Of a stretch of DNA of 64,000 bases, positions 32,786-45,025 are shown piece by piece. The stretch lies in assembly GCA_020284085.1 (NCBI GenBank), contig JACEVL010001181.1, positions 62,001-126,000 of the forward strand, read 5' to 3'. This DNA comes from Aporrectodea caliginosa (Eukaryota > Annelida > Clitellata > Crassiclitellata > Lumbricidae). The notes under the pieces are model-generated. The model was not told where the DNA came from and did no database searches. It saw only the letters and a list, made by a program, of their open reading frames with translations. The stretch's first letter is position 1. Each line of letters opens with the position of its first letter. The translations under genes were made by a program, and so were the position numbers.

Positions 32786-33090
32786 GGATATCTCACATAG
32801 TCGTTCAACGAAGATTCCGATGGTTTGGCCATGTGGAAAGAAAGCCAACTGGCCTAATGCCACGAAACACACTGCATGCAAGAAGCAAGCGCAAGAGAAG
32901 CAAAGGCAGACAAAGGCTGCGCTTGACAGATAATATAAACGATGACATAAGAAGATTTGCACTAAGAACAACACTAAAACTGACAAATGATCGAAAACAA
33001 TATAGATCATTTATTCACACCCATAAATTTATGCCAAATGGCTGTAGTCAGGAACTGATTATGACGATGATAAGCCATGACAAGATTTAA
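32786..33090 (+). pseudogene. RTE-like LINE C-terminal fragment, copy 2
   Basis: Frame contains FRWFGHVERKPTGLMPRNTL, KGRQRLRLTDNINDDIRRF and YRSFIHTHKFMPNG, then a stop at 33088-33090 shortly after GATTATGACGATGAT. Compared with copy 1 the reading frame is intact, so it is younger. It is 5'-truncated and lacks the reverse transcriptase. Confidence 0.75.
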
Positions 33091-33104
33091 CAGAAAAACG
33101 TCCA

Positions 33105-33230
33105 ACACATTCAGCTTAGCTCCACCACTGTCAGTACTAAGGCGGTGCCAGTCTCACGTCTGGATAATGGAGGAGGGCAACGTTAACGGCTAGCCTTAAG
33201 ATGTCATTAAACACTAAAAACTACTAACAA
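33105..33230 (-). repeat. Dispersed repeat family B (CCTCCTCCTTTATCCAGGC...)
   Basis: Inverted copy of the unit seen at 14318-14400, 36416-36535, 43835-43985, 50880-50920 and 51515-51560. Shared words are CCCTCCTCC, CAGGCTTGGGACTGGCAC and GTTTAACGATGCTGTGTC. It is probably a SINE, but I could not define both ends. Confidence 0.5.
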
Positions 33231-33964
33231 CTAGCTTAGCTGCATTTCAAATGTGATTACACGGCACAGCAGATATAGCCGAGATTTTCTGCTTGGCACA
33301 TTTTTTCTTCAAATATCAAAGTTCAGACGTCTTTGTTTAAAGTAGATAATGTTTATCTGCTGTCTAGAAGAGTTGACTTTGTAAGCTTAGAGTGCATCAT
33401 GTCTTAGAACGGAGGTTCTATGGAAACATATCAGGTCATGGCTTTCACTGTTAACCTTTGCTTGTGGTCAAGTATTTCCTTCTCTCTTTACCAACCCTTC
33501 CAACTCATCAATCAGAGATGTGGCAATGTTTATTGAGACAGCCACGCAGCTATGTTTGAATAAGGAGTTCCTTCAGTACAACCTACTCTCGCTAGTGCTA
33601 GTATAACTGCTGGGTTCTCCCTTGAATAATAGGCTAAATATTCTTCTCACACCTGTGAAGAGAATATTTGGCCTTTAACTCAACCGTTGGGCTGTGCGTG
33701 CCTGCGGGAGTTCACCAGTGGTGACTTCTGTTTATCCAAGCACTTTTCGTTCATAGATTAACACTTTGTCCTTAATGACCTTAACATCATTTCAGTTGGC
33801 GCAATCAGTGTTTATGTGCAGTACTTAACAGGTGCTTTTGAAAGTGTCTATGATACAATCACGAATATCTCACATTAAAATTAATCTAATTCAAAAGATT
33901 TCTAAACGACTCTTACAACAATATAACCATATCTATCAAAGGACGTCTGCTCCACCTGTGCTCC

Positions 33965-34140
33965 AGCCAACTCACAGTACACTAGCCATACACTGTTGGT
34001 GGGAAGATCAGATGGCAAGGGAGAGGACTGGTCACCTGCCCTCATATGCCGAGGCTAAGCAAAATGAAGTCACTAACACTTCATATCCAAGGCTGCCTCT
34101 CAGTTCCCCCATCTCCTCTTTCTTTCTTCTTCTTCTTCTT
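33965..34140 (+). mobile_element. SINE family A, partial
   Basis: Contains CACTGTTGGTGGGAAGATCAGATGGCAAGGGAGAGGACTGG and CTGCCCTCATATGCCGAGGC, then a CTT-rich run. The 248-codon open frame from 33832 passes through this SINE and the pyrimidine run and is not credible as a gene. Confidence 0.65.
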
Positions 34141-34560
34141 TTCTCCTCCTCTTTCTTCTTCTGCTTCCTCTTTTTCTATTTTACTCTTACCTATATTTCA
34201 TACTTTGAACATACCCATACATTACAAATGAATACCCACAAATATATGGATATTCCAAAACAACCACAACTATTTACACAGCCTGTATTTACCACAGACA
34301 ATATACTTAAATGTGATGCTGTATTACTGAACACAGACATCCTATGCACCTCCTTTCCAATGTATGACAAGTGGCTGGTATTGCAGACTAAGTACACCAC
34401 CCTAGTCAACATTTGCCTCCAAAGACATTACAGCAAGTGTCAACTTCACACCATGGAACAAACAGTGGACAACATCCTCCCACGGAACAACTCACCAGAA
34501 CAAAGTCTACCATGCACAGACACTTGTGTGCCAATGGCAGTTAACAAATTGTCTGGTTAT

Positions 34561-35250
34561 AATGGACAGTGGCTATAATAAAATGCCAATTAGCATTTTA
34601 CTTTACCTATTACTATTGTTCTTCGTAAAGATCTTCAGTTCCATAGGATGCACATTATTTCATTCATTAACTAACCTTACCTAACCAATCACTTTTGTAC
34701 CCCATAAAAAATTCTCAGTTCTTTAAGGAGCACAATCAGCACATCATTTGTTTCATTAACTTAACACAGGCAGAGCTTTCATAACATACAACATTAAGTT
34801 TCTAGATACTTATTAAACTACTTACATCAGAAACTAATCATAACACTGTATTTGGGAGTCAAACTAAGAATCGAAGGATGAAAGTCCAGTCATGATTTCA
34901 GCTATTTTCTATAGGTGGATTGATTTAGGATCAAAGTCCCCGAATTCACTATAACAAAACTAGTTCTATAATGAAACGTGCTAATAGATTGGTTAGAAAA
35001 ACGTTCATCATAAGGAAGTTATATGAAAATAAATTTAGTTTAATGGGTTAGAATAATGGGCAGTGGCTGTGATAAAATGCCCTTTAGTATTTTACTTTAC
35101 CTATTACTGCTGTTCTTCGTAAAGATCTTCAGTTCCATAGGATGCACATTATTTCATTCATTAACTAACCTTACCTATAACCAATCACTTTTGTATCCCA
35201 TAAACACCAAGTCTCAACTCTGTAAGGAGCACAATCAGTACATCACTCGT
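34561..35250 (+). repeat. Direct duplication, about 195 bp, offset 493 bp
   Basis: Block from GACAGTGGCTATAATAAAATGCC through ACCAATCACTTTTGTACCCC at 34561-34760 recurs at 35054-35250 with a few differences. A more diverged relative lies at 31235-31390. The sequence between is AT-rich with no gene. Confidence 0.75.
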
Positions 35251-35548
35251 TAGATACTCTATTTGGGGCCTATAATATGGGACATAGTGACGAAATGTAT
35301 AGCTTATTCATCGTTAATGTTATTGATATGCTTGAGTTTTTGTACACGAAAGTGCGGTATGGTTTCAATAAAGAATATTCTTCCTCTTATATCGAGCCCT
35401 TAGTGCATTTACTTATTACTTTGAGCAGCCTTTTCACCCATGCCAAAAAAATATGTTTCTGTAGACTACAATATCATGACCCCACCCATTGTCCGCTATC
35501 CTTCTGGCCACACCATAATAACTTTTCTCTCGAGATCGAATAATGTAA

Positions 35549-36009
35549 GGGGCCGTCCATAAATGACGTCACGCACCTAGGGGGAGGGGGGTCGGAAATT
35601 TGTGATGATGTGTGACGTGGGGGAGGAGGGTCAGCCAAGTGTGACGTCACATCACGTCTGTGTAATTAAATTTAACAATTAACAACAATTTAATCTTAAA
35701 ATAACAGCTCTAATTTTGAGTATTAAAATTTTCATAATTTTTGATTATTTTAATGTATACGGGCACCATTATTAATAATTTTCTAATTATTTAAATATTT
35801 GTCACCATAAGATTTTTAAATACTTATTACAATGACAATAAATGGGCATTGAAACATGTTTTATTATCATGTGGAAGTTTCGTTTTAGGGGGGTCAGAGC
35901 TTTGTGACGTCATTTTTCAGGGGGTGTGACTTTTTGTGACGAAGTGTGACGAGGGGAGGGGGGGTCAAAAATCGGCCAAAATAGCGTGACGTCATTTATG
36001 GACGGCCCC
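35549..36009. mobile_element. 461-bp PIF/Harbinger-like MITE
   Basis: Perfect 26-bp terminal inverted repeats beginning GGGGCCGTCCATAAATGACG at 35549-35574 and 35984-36009. TAA flanks both ends (35546-35548 and 36010-36012), a 3-bp TWA-type duplication typical of PIF/Harbinger. The interior is AT-rich, with TGTGACGTGGGGGAGGAGGG-like words near both ends. It is non-coding. Confidence 0.85.
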
Positions 36010-36415
36010 TAACTCTTACATTATGGCCACACTAGATAAAGATTCGACGCAATCCCCCACCCCACCACACCCCACCCCAACGCAGCAACTGCTGGGGCAA
36101 CGAGATTATGTACTCAAGAACCAGTGTACCGGTTCTTATTTACCCAGGGACGCACAGCAGTGGACGCCGACCAGAGCAGCGTCGACTGAGCCACCAGTGG
36201 GCCACCGGGTAAACAATTACTTCATTTGCCACCCATGACAACAAACAAGCAGAATGGCCGACGACCGCTGTATAAATAGAGTGAGGCGCTAATAAACTGA
36301 TTGCCCGATACATCACATAGTTAAATAAAACCATCGCAAGCCACAGGAGGCGCAACACAGCCCTCGAAACAAAACATGATTTCTGATGGGTAGTATTAGA
36401 GGTGTTAGTTTTGTG

Positions 36416-36535
36416 TTTAACGATGCTGTGTCTAAACAATGATGATTCGCTGTGTCTCCCTCCTCCTTTATACAGGCTTTGGACTGGTACCACCCGGGTG
36501 AGGCATTGGCGTAGTCACTCTCCAACAAGGTAGGG
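36416..36535 (+). repeat. Dispersed repeat family B copy
   Basis: GTTTAACGATGCTGTGTC, then CTCCCTCCTCCTTTATACAGG and CTTTGGACTGGTACCACCC. See the copy at 33105. Confidence 0.5.
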
Positions 36536-36721
36536 TGTTAAGAATCAATCTTTCATGCCATCTATCTTCATTGGAGGAGACAGAGTTTGTCAGAGGAGAA
36601 AGTTACATGAAGTGACAGTCTTTGCCAGACAGTCGCTCATGCATAAATTAATACTCTTCCCATAGGTTAGTCTGAGCTTAGATTTGGTGCTGCTTGACCC
36701 GTCCATGGGCCTAAGTTTGTA

Positions 36722-36862
36722 AGTAAGTAAGTATATTCTTTATTTAACCAGCTACCAAACATCAGTCTGGTGCACAAACAATTGTCAAACATCAAGGTTA
36801 GAATGACAAGTGGCTGGTATTGCAGACTAAGTAAACCCACCCTAGTCAACATTCTGCTCCAA
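36722..36862 (-). mobile_element. LINE 3' tail, inverted, with (TAAG)n
   Basis: Begins AAGTAAGTAAGTATATTCTTTATTTAACC, the reverse complement of the (CTTA)n tail at 27840 and 42090. The part GACAAGTGGCTGGTATTGCAGACTAAGT is repeated at 34368-34445. Confidence 0.6.
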
Positions 36863-37244
36863 AGACATTACAAGGTTAGAATAAACATAATCATTCAAAC
36901 AATCAAAAGTCTATCTACATGGCAAGTTGAAGTTGACGAGTTGGTTAGTATGTTTACAGAATTCTGACTATAAAAGTTTTGCTCATGCTATTGTCTGATT
37001 TCGGCAAAACGCGGTCACGAGGTCTTGGCCATAGACAGTAAACTTTCAGCCTGAGAGGTGGAAGCAACCTGTGAAGGTCATGATTCTGGTTTATGAGCCT
37101 AAAGTTGGCCAATCCGTGGGTCTACGTTAGTTTGGGCAAGGGCCTCTGGATATTATCAAGGGGTCCGTGGTTTGGGCCTACAGTTAGTGCTACTCGCCGT
37201 AGTACTCGGTCTATCCATGGGCCAGAACCGCGGCCGAGTTATCT

Positions 37245-37330
37245 CTCAGCACCAACAGCATTAGGTGCAACAGCCACAGCAACAGCAGCGGTAGCAGCAG
37301 CAACAGCAGCAGAGGATAAATGCTGAAGAT
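37245..37330 (+). repeat. CAG/CAR-rich trinucleotide repeat
   Basis: ACAGCCACAGCAACAGCAGC runs with interruptions and ends before AGGATAAATGCTGAAG. One frame would encode glutamines but has a stop; no exon could be supported. Confidence 0.7.
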
Positions 37331-37439
37331 GCTGACGCCGCCGTCACTCAGGTAATAGCCGTGTTTGGTTGCTGCTGCTGTCGACAAAAGAAGTCATTAA
37401 AGGAAGAGGCAGCTGACGTCGTCTTAAGAGGATGGACAA

Positions 37440-37815
37440 CACCCACTCACAACACCAACACATACAGAGGATCACGTTTCATCACTATCATCACCACCCA
37501 CTCTCATCATCATATTCATCTCAGCCATCATCAATTTCAGCATCATTACCATCACTACAACCACAACTAAATCCACCACCACCACTACTCTCACCACTAC
37601 CATGACAACTACCAATAACTGCCACCACCATTATCACCACTACCACTACCACCATTACCTCTACCATCATCACTACACCACTGCCACTAGCAATACCACC
37701 ACACCACCAACACCATTCTTTTATCATTATCTCTCCCTCCATCCATCCACTCATCCTTCCATCTATCTATCCATCTATCAATCATCATAATCATCACCAC
37801 CATCACCCTCATAAT
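37440..37815 (+). repeat. CAC/ATC trinucleotide-rich block
   Basis: Mixed CACCACTACCACTACCACC and ATCATCATC runs with TCCATCCATC at the end. Frames give poly-His/Thr and poly-Val/Gly shadows. Confidence 0.85.
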
Positions 37816-38204
37816 AATCCCCACCAAGTGTTGCCATCTTACTCCCTACAGCCTTCAGAGAGAAAACATCACAGAAGTCGGCCACAATCCCTGATCTGTG
37901 TCACTGACGTCTTCATTAGTTTTCTTGCCCTACATTTCAACGGTAGCACCCCACCTCCTCCTCTGTCGTCACTCCAAATCCATCATTAGCAACGAAAGGA
38001 GCCGCTCTTAATTGGCACCAGGAAAGCAAATCTCCTTGACAGAACAGGTGGAAAATCCCTTGACAGAACAGGTGACTGACAAGTTCCCTTAGAACAGAAA
38101 GGTCTCGACTATACAAATGATTATCATTAATTACCAACTTCTATAGCACCAGCCTCTAAAGGAAAAGGGATCAACCAATGGCACATCATCCAATCTATAA
38201 CATC

Positions 38205-38450
38205 CATTCTTCCACCTGTTCATACATACATCCATCCATCCATCCATCCATCCATTCCAGCCATCTATCCTTCCTTTCATCTACCCATCCATTCATCCTT
38301 AGATCTATCATCCATCATCCAACCAACCATCCATCACTCCATCCTTCTACCCATCCGTTCATTCATTCCATCATCCATCAATCCTTCCATCCATATATAC
38401 ATCCATATCATCATCGTCATCATCATCATCATCGCCACCACACCACAGCC
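38205..38450 (+). repeat. (ATCC)n microsatellite
   Basis: CATCCATCCATCCATCCATC with interruptions, then ATCATCATCATC. Non-coding. Confidence 0.9.
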
Positions 38451-38591
38451 GCAAAACAACTATTCAGGTCACAACAGCCATTCGCTCTCCAGCCCATAAA
38501 AAAATCTGTACAGATGGTCTTCATGTTTTATTTGCTGGACATCTGGCTGAGCAGCTGAGCAGAGGCAGGATCAACGAAAGCACATTGATGG

Positions 38592-40968
38592 CAGGGCCGT
38601 AAATCACGGGGAGGGAAAGGAGGGAATTCCCTCCCCACTTTTAAGCTTGGGGAGGGAACGTGAAGTAATTCCCTCCCCACAAATTTGTCTAAGCTGTGTC
38701 ATTTTTCTAAGCTGTGTCATAAATATTATGGCACCAGCCCCAATTGCCCCAAACTGTTCCTTGGGAGGGTATCGAAAATTTGTTGTAGTGTTAGTCTATA
38801 TACCTATATATATATATATATATAATTATATATATATATATATTCCACAACTGCGAACCCACAACTGGGGAGTACCTCCTCTCTGATCATCCCTGGGCGG
38901 AGTGGTATCGCTTTTCACCTTCCCACAACCCCGATGACCTCCTGGGTCAATAAGGCCGAACGGGACAAGGACGACATCAGCGGGGGGACTGCAAGAGTAG
39001 GGGAGCTGAAAATTGGCGGTGAACAACGGCGGGCAGTAGAGGGAAGACTGAGTACTGGAGGTTGAATATTTTGCTTGGGACTGGAAAGTGGACCGGGATA
39101 TGGAGTGATTGGAGTCCAACTCGTAACCGGTCGGACTGGGAGTTTCTAAGTCCGTACGACAAAGGAGTTGGGAGGCGTATACAGATTGGCGCTGAGGAAA
39201 CTGAGGCCTATTCATCTATAGGGCCTACACGCTGCATTCTTCCTCCGTTCGCCGATGGACTTCGACTCATTATCAATGCGCTGCCGACAGTATACGCTAT
39301 ACCCTCGTCTACCGGTCTCTGTCTCGTCGCCCTCCCACCACGCGCCATTCCGCCGCACCGGGCTCCACGGTATTATTATTATCGTAATCGTAATCGTAAT
39401 CGTAATCTCCAAACTTCTAAAGCGCCACTCGAAAGCCAAGCGCAGGGCACCAGCTTATTCACGAGCGCTGCGTCTAGTCAAAGGGTTATCCGATAGAGTA
39501 GTCCGAAGGAGGTCCGAGTCCGGTTTCCAGAGGATCAGAGGGGTCAGAGTAGCTGCTAAGGTGGGTGTCGTTTACGTCGAGAGTTGGAAGGTAGATGATC
39601 GGTTGAGTCGGGGTAAGACTTCTTGAAGAGGAGAGACTTTAGTTTCGAGTGGAAAGCCTTGGCAGTGATGGATAGAGGAGCCTGATGCGGATGATGGTGG
39701 GTGATTGGGGATGATGGTGGAGGAACCGAAAAAGTGCGGAATTCAGGAGGTAGGTTATTATTATCTTTATGTAACGTCTAATTGATTTCGAATTTACACT
39801 TTAATTGCTAGTTTCATTTAATGCAACGATTGGACAAACTTTACTTCAATTCATTCATTCGTTCGTTCATTCATTCACAAACGGTTGTTAAGGTGGATGA
39901 CAGGCAGACGCTGTCTTCTGTAATTGTTGGCGTGGACGCTGTTTTTTTGCAAGTTTTTCTCAGGCGACAAAAATTGTTTTAAAAGGATCTTTTCGGCCAA
40001 AATCGACTGTAATTCTTATGTTTCTTTGTAATACCGTTGGTGATTGGTATTTAGAATCACGGTCACGACTTAGGCCTAAGGAATCTCTTACCTATATACA
40101 GTGCCCTTTATGCCACCCTAAGCCACCTTATATCGCCTGGCATGAGAATTGTTACAAATATACATTTGGTTGTTGAAACAATTATAGGGTTTCTTCTTCA
40201 TTAATCCAAAGAGGAAGGACGATTAGACGTGACAGGTGCTATATTTCATTCTTAGAGAGGGTGATCACAGAATGGAAGACATTGGCCAGTTTTAGACAGA
40301 AGATAAGGCTATTTGATCTGAGCACAGATATATATAGCCTATAGGCCCTCAGTAACATATGGCATGGGTTCCAATATAATTTATAGAGGATTAGAAGTAC
40401 ATGCCTAAGTATATAATGACCGGTGCGTGGGCTTCAGAGAGAGAGAGGGGGGAGGGAGGGAGTGTGGAGAGACAGAGACAGAGGATACCTGGTAAGTTCA
40501 CAGAGTTGAACTTGATAGGTCTGTAAACTGTTCACAGTGAGACTGAAGTTTATGATTGGCCCAATCATTGGATGTTTTAGTAATGGTAAGTCTTAATGGT
40601 AATTGCAAATATATACCGCCACCCCATGAGAGGCTCATCAGAAGCACGTCTGACCTAACACAATGAAACCACGATCGAACAAGAATTGTCTTCAAGCGTT
40701 TGCGGACATAGGCTCTGTCCTTAGTGTCCTATCTTATCTATTACATGATTACCATAAACATTCAAATGTATAGGCTAGGGTGCAGATGATATAAATGTCT
40801 TTAAAATTTAAGTTGAAGATTATATAAGTGTTCCCAAAAACTTTAATTTTTAACCTAGTGTGTAACTGAACTAACTCAGTAGTGGGCTTCTTAATGGAAC
40901 TATAGGCCTACACACTGCCGAAGGGTCAGTTTTCCCTCCCCACATTTTGAAACAGATTTACGGCCCTG
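38592..40968. mobile_element. 2.4-kb non-autonomous hAT-type element
   Basis: The target duplication ATTGATGG is exact at 38584-38591 and 40969-40976. Ends are CAGGGCCGTAAATC and its inverse, each soon followed by GGGGAGGGAA on the matching strand. There is no recognisable hAT transposase. The interior has a (TA)n run (38800-38842), a GC-rich part (38880-39700) with overlapping frames on both strands, and a (TCGTAA)n stretch at 39375-39408. Confidence 0.88.
38880..39700. other. GC-rich interior of the hAT element, origin unknown
   Basis: It stands out from the AT-rich ends. Frames of 123-144 codons occur on both strands (39062-39496 plus, 39255-39626 plus, 38826-39215 minus) without a recognisable domain. 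It could be captured host sequence or an older nested element. No gene is claimed. Confidence 0.4.
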
Positions 40969-41099
40969 ATTGATGGCAAAACAAGAATATTGTTGAGAAC
41001 TGTAGCCTCAGTGCACTGGCCTTGCCAACAGTCAACAGGTATTCAGTGGTGTCTTCAAATGGGTTCAAGGGCAAGGTCACCCAGTCTATCGATTTTTGA

Positions 41100-41560
41100 A
41101 CATAACAGTCAGTCACTCCCTGCTGTTGAGTGAGTGAGAGAGTGAATCAGTCCCTGTAATTTAGTGAGTGTGAATGAACGAGCGGTGAAAAAGTGAGTGA
41201 GTGAATGAGTGAGTGGAGTTTGAGTGTCAGTTAGTATCTGCGATTGAGTGAGTGAATGAGTAAGTGCATTACTGAATGAGTGTCATTGAAATGAGTGAGT
41301 CAGTCAGTCAGTCCCTGTGATTTAGTGAGTGTGAATAAATGAGCGATGAATAAGTGAGTGAGTGGAGGGTGTGTGTCAGTCAGTCCCTGTGATTTAGTGA
41401 GTGTGAATAAATGAGCGATGAATGAGTGAGTGAGTGGAGGGTGTGTGTCAGTCAGCCTCTGTGATTGAGTGAGTGAATGAGTGTGTCACTGAAATGATTG
41501 TGATTGAAATGAGTGAGTGAGTCAGCGAGCAAGTGAGTCAGCCATCCAATCAGCCCCAGT
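41100..41560 (+). repeat. GTGA-based minisatellite with about 70-bp higher unit
   Basis: GAGTGAGTGAATGAGTGAG background; the longer phrase CAGTCCCTGTGATTTAGTGAGTGTGAATAAATGAGCG recurs at about 41310, 41385 and, diverged, 41145. Confidence 0.8.
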
Positions 41561-42029
41561 CATTACTCAGTGGCTCTTTATTCTGACAAGGACACACAGA
41601 CACCTGTTTCTAGGTCGCTCGTGATTGAGACCAAAATTCCTTCAGTGTAAAAATCCTGCCCATGATGAATCAACGACCAACGAACACGAGATGGTTTTCT
41701 TTAACCCAGGTCAAAAACGCTGAACATCGGTCGCATAGTCATTGCATTCATGGTTTCTGAACACGTCCTACTGCTCTCACCTAAGCCACGACCCTTAAAA
41801 TCGGTCACCACGGTTCACAGCATATGCTCAATGTGGCAGATACCAGATGACAGGACCCAGAGGCTCTCAATGTTCAGCATGCCATCTGTCAACTGTTGGT
41901 TAGGCTCCACGTGTGTGCGTGGGCACGCCATTGGTGGCTCTCCCAGTTTCTATACGCTGTGTTTTTGCTTTCTAAAGACATTTCTGCTCTTACTGACAGA
42001 TAAACATAAAATAGACTGGCACAGGAGTG

Positions 42030-42122
42030 CTTTATGAAGTACTTATTTTATGTTAAAGCGGTGAGCGTTTGCTTGCGTTTAATAAAGAACATTCTTACTT
42101 ACTTACTTACTTACTTACTTTT
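42030..42122 (+). mobile_element. LINE 3' tail with (ACTT)n
   Basis: GCGTTTAATAAAGAACATTCTTACTTACTTACTTACTTACTT, the same 3' end as 27820-27856. Confidence 0.65.
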
Positions 42123-42305
42123 AAAAGGAGCTATGCTAGGTATCCAGATACATACACACAACTGGTCAATATCTACTCTCTTACAAGTAATGTAGTCCAG
42201 CCATCTTGCTGGAATAGGTTGTCTAGTACCATACAATATGTCCTCCTTCACCTTGCTTCACCTATTTTAAGTAAAGGATCAAAATCATTCCGTTTGATTA
42301 CTGTT

Positions 42306-43082
42306 TTGTGGATCACGAGTTTCTGTTGGAAAGCCACTTCAGAAACACGTGTGATTACAATACCAGCTGATATCTTGAGAAGACAGTCACTAATGTAACC
42401 ATATATTGTCATTACTTAAGAGCATCTGTTGTGTCTCTGATAAAGTGCTTAATTGGCCTTACTTCTAATTTAGACCAAAGCTTCTGACAAAGTGCTCAGA
42501 CAACAGCCACACTCCACCAGCCATGCTAGTCTTTATTTTTATTTATTGAGTTTGAATGAGTAGCCTACATGACCAGCTAACAGTTCACCAATTTCACAAA
42601 CTAGACCGCAACCAACAGAAATAAATAAATAGCAACAATCTTGATCAAAATAAAGCATACATGAGAAATAAGTTTGGTTCTGATGCAGCCAATGATTGAT
42701 GAGGAGAAGACATTGACACAGCTTATCTAGTCATCCCCATCATAATATATTCGTCAGCAATATTCAATTAATGAGATCAGATATAACTGTAACATATGCA
42801 TCGGCAGATCACTCAAAGTACATTAATATTGAAACAGTATTATGAAGCATACCGGTGTTCTTTCGTTTTCGACCTGGCTTACATAGCCAATGATGATGAT
42901 TTTTGATAGCAATATCACTCAAAGTGACAATCAACTGATGTAGTGGACAAGAGATAACGGCACAATAGAAGTACCTAGATTAGATTGGCTTAGTTTCATT
43001 ATTGTGGATCAGGAGTCTCTGTTGGAAAGCTACTTCAGAAACACGTGTGATTACAATAACAGCTGATATTTAACAGCAGACA
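42306..43082 (+). repeat. Direct repeat pair, 80 bp, 695 bp apart
   Basis: GGATCACGAGTTTCTGTTGGAAAGCCACTTCAGAAACACGTGTGATTACAATACC at 42306-42385 recurs at 43001-43080 with few changes. The space between, about 42390-43000, holds no gene that I can see. Confidence 0.75.
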
Positions 43083-43504
43083 CCACGCACAAGAGAGAGA
43101 ATACACTTCTCCTACAACAGGGTCACCGACCGATGACTAAGACTGATGACAAATGAGCGACTAATCCCTTGACACGTCATCAACGGTTTTCATATCGCAA
43201 CTCAGTGGTCCGCACAAAGACCGAGTATGCTACCAATAAAAAACCCGAGAAAAAAGTCAGACGTGGTGCCTGGCCACTTACACTGCGCCTTTGTCCTTCC
43301 CACAGCAAATGAGCCAAAGCACACAATGCACACGCGTGCCTCAAGATTTTTTTACCGAAGACGAAAGAAATGTCAGGGACGATTTGAGGCAGAAGGCAGA
43401 GTCATCACACTCCTCAACAAAGGCAAAGCCGAAGAATTTCCAGACAATTTATCACCTAGTACCGTACGCTAGACACAAATGAGGACATAACCAGACTTGG
43501 ACTA

Positions 43505-43592
43505 AAACCATGAGGACACCGGACATGACAAATGACAACGGAGATCATTTATTCGTACCCATCGCCGCCAAACGGTTGCATGAAAAACTAAT
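43505..43592 (+). pseudogene. RTE-like LINE 3' fragment
   Basis: GACATGACAAATGACAACGGAGATCATTTATTCGTACCCATCGCCGCC matches the tail segment at 32690-32755 (GATCATTTATTCGAACCCATCGCCGCCAAACGG). Confidence 0.55.
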
Positions 43593-43834
43593 AATGGCAA
43601 TGACAGAAGGCATTGTTGGCGGAATTGATTTGTTTTCAGAAAGTCGATTAAGCGCAGTGACTTTCCGATATTATCGATCTGGTAATTCAATAAAAAAATG
43701 CTGTCGACACCAAAAGACTACGTCCTTGAAAGAAAACAAATTACTGAAACAGAAAGACTATGTAGAGAAATTGTAAATTGATAATTATAATTATTGTTTG
43801 CGGACAGGCTTGTTTGGCTGATTAATTGCTGTTT

Positions 43835-43985
43835 AAAGATGCTGTGTCACAACTACTTCAAAGATACTATAGCCAGAATCCTTTACATAGAACATAGATG
43901 ATATAGCATCACCCTCCTCCTTTATCCAGGCTTGGGACTGGCACTTCTAGTATTCAGGCAGTGGTAGGATTAAATTGGATTGGGA
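43835..43985 (+). repeat. Dispersed repeat family B copy
   Basis: GTTTAAAGATGCTGTGTC and CACCCTCCTCCTTTATCCAG followed by GCTTGGGACTGGCACTTC. See 33105 for the family. Confidence 0.5.
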
Positions 43986-44812
43986 CTGTTTGTAAAAAGA
44001 CTATTGAGCGCAGCGACTTGTCAATATTATCGACCGCATAGTTTTATGTTTGGCAAATGGCTTTGGTTTGTTATCACAGACGCAGAATGTCAAAGGAATT
44101 CAATTTCAGCCGATTTTCAGGAGAGGAAACAGCTGCACTTAGGAAAGAGAAACTGAAGACCAAGGCCATCATGTATGGAGACCAGAGTGCAGGCACCTTT
44201 AACAAGTGCATCAGGCACAAATGCCTAGCAACAGCACCTAAGCAGGGTCAGTGCATAATAGCACTGTACAAACATGGGCAGGGGCGTCTATCCCCCCCTA
44301 TAATTTATGATAAATTGGCTCAAGTTCCCCCTATCCTGAGCACTTTCTCAGGCTATCCTTATGTCGAGGTCGTATGGTCAAGCTAGCGACATCGGTAAGG
44401 GCGCATGCTCGTGGAGCCTAAAATGCGAGAGGTTCTCAGTTCTGGTTTTGTAAGGGGTTAGGGATTTTTGCAGAACGTATAAGATATGTTCTAAAATAAT
44501 TGTGAGAAATCATTCCATTAATTCTCACACAACAAAAAAGAATAGCAGAATATCATGTAATATGTCATCATTGCCATGAGTTATGACATATATATATATA
44601 CATATAAAATATAATCATGAGTATCGTTAATAGCCTTTACCCTTTAGAAATCAGGAGTATTAGTTTTTATACATAGGCGTAATCATGAGTGCTAATTTCT
44701 GTTATAACAACCAACTTAAACTTGAACCAAGTTAACACTAAAGAAATCGTACAAAATTACAATCAGAGTACCATTCTGAATTATTTTTCACATTTTATCT
44801 AAAAACGACTCT

Positions 44813-44912
44813 AACCCTAACCCTGACCCTAACCGACCCTCACGGCGCCTAACCTGACCCTAACCGACACTCACGAAGCCTAACCTGACCCTAACCGACC
44901 CTCACGACGTAA
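44813..44912 (+). repeat. Telomere-like repeat inside the hAT element
   Basis: CTAACCCTAACCCTGACCCT followed by three AACCTGACCCTAACCGAC units. Nearly the same wording as 10423-10512. Confidence 0.75.
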
Positions 44913-44960
44913 ATTTATTGGAAGTAACGCATTTTGAACAATGCATGCGTAAAGATCTTC

Positions 44961-45025
44961 CGCCGCAGAATTGTATCGAAAATGTTACTTCTGCGGCGGA
45001 ATTTTCCTCCGCAGAAGATTTATCC
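44961..45025. repeat. CTTCTGCGGCGGAA hairpins
   Basis: TTCCGCCGCAGAA at about 44961-44973 pairs with TTCTGCGGCGGAA at about 44990-45002, which can also pair with TTCCTCCGCAGAA just downstream. The three arms could form alternative hairpins. They lie inside the hAT element and look like internal foldback structure. Confidence 0.7.

Noticed and set aside
33832..34578. 248-codon plus-strand frame as a gene
   Set aside because: It runs through a SINE fragment, a CTT pyrimidine run and a LINE-tail repeat, with no domain.
37093..37326. Glutamine-rich coding exon at the CAG repeat, perhaps FoxP 5' part
   Set aside because: It lies on the opposite strand to FoxP, has a stop within the glutamine frame, and no FoxP motif.
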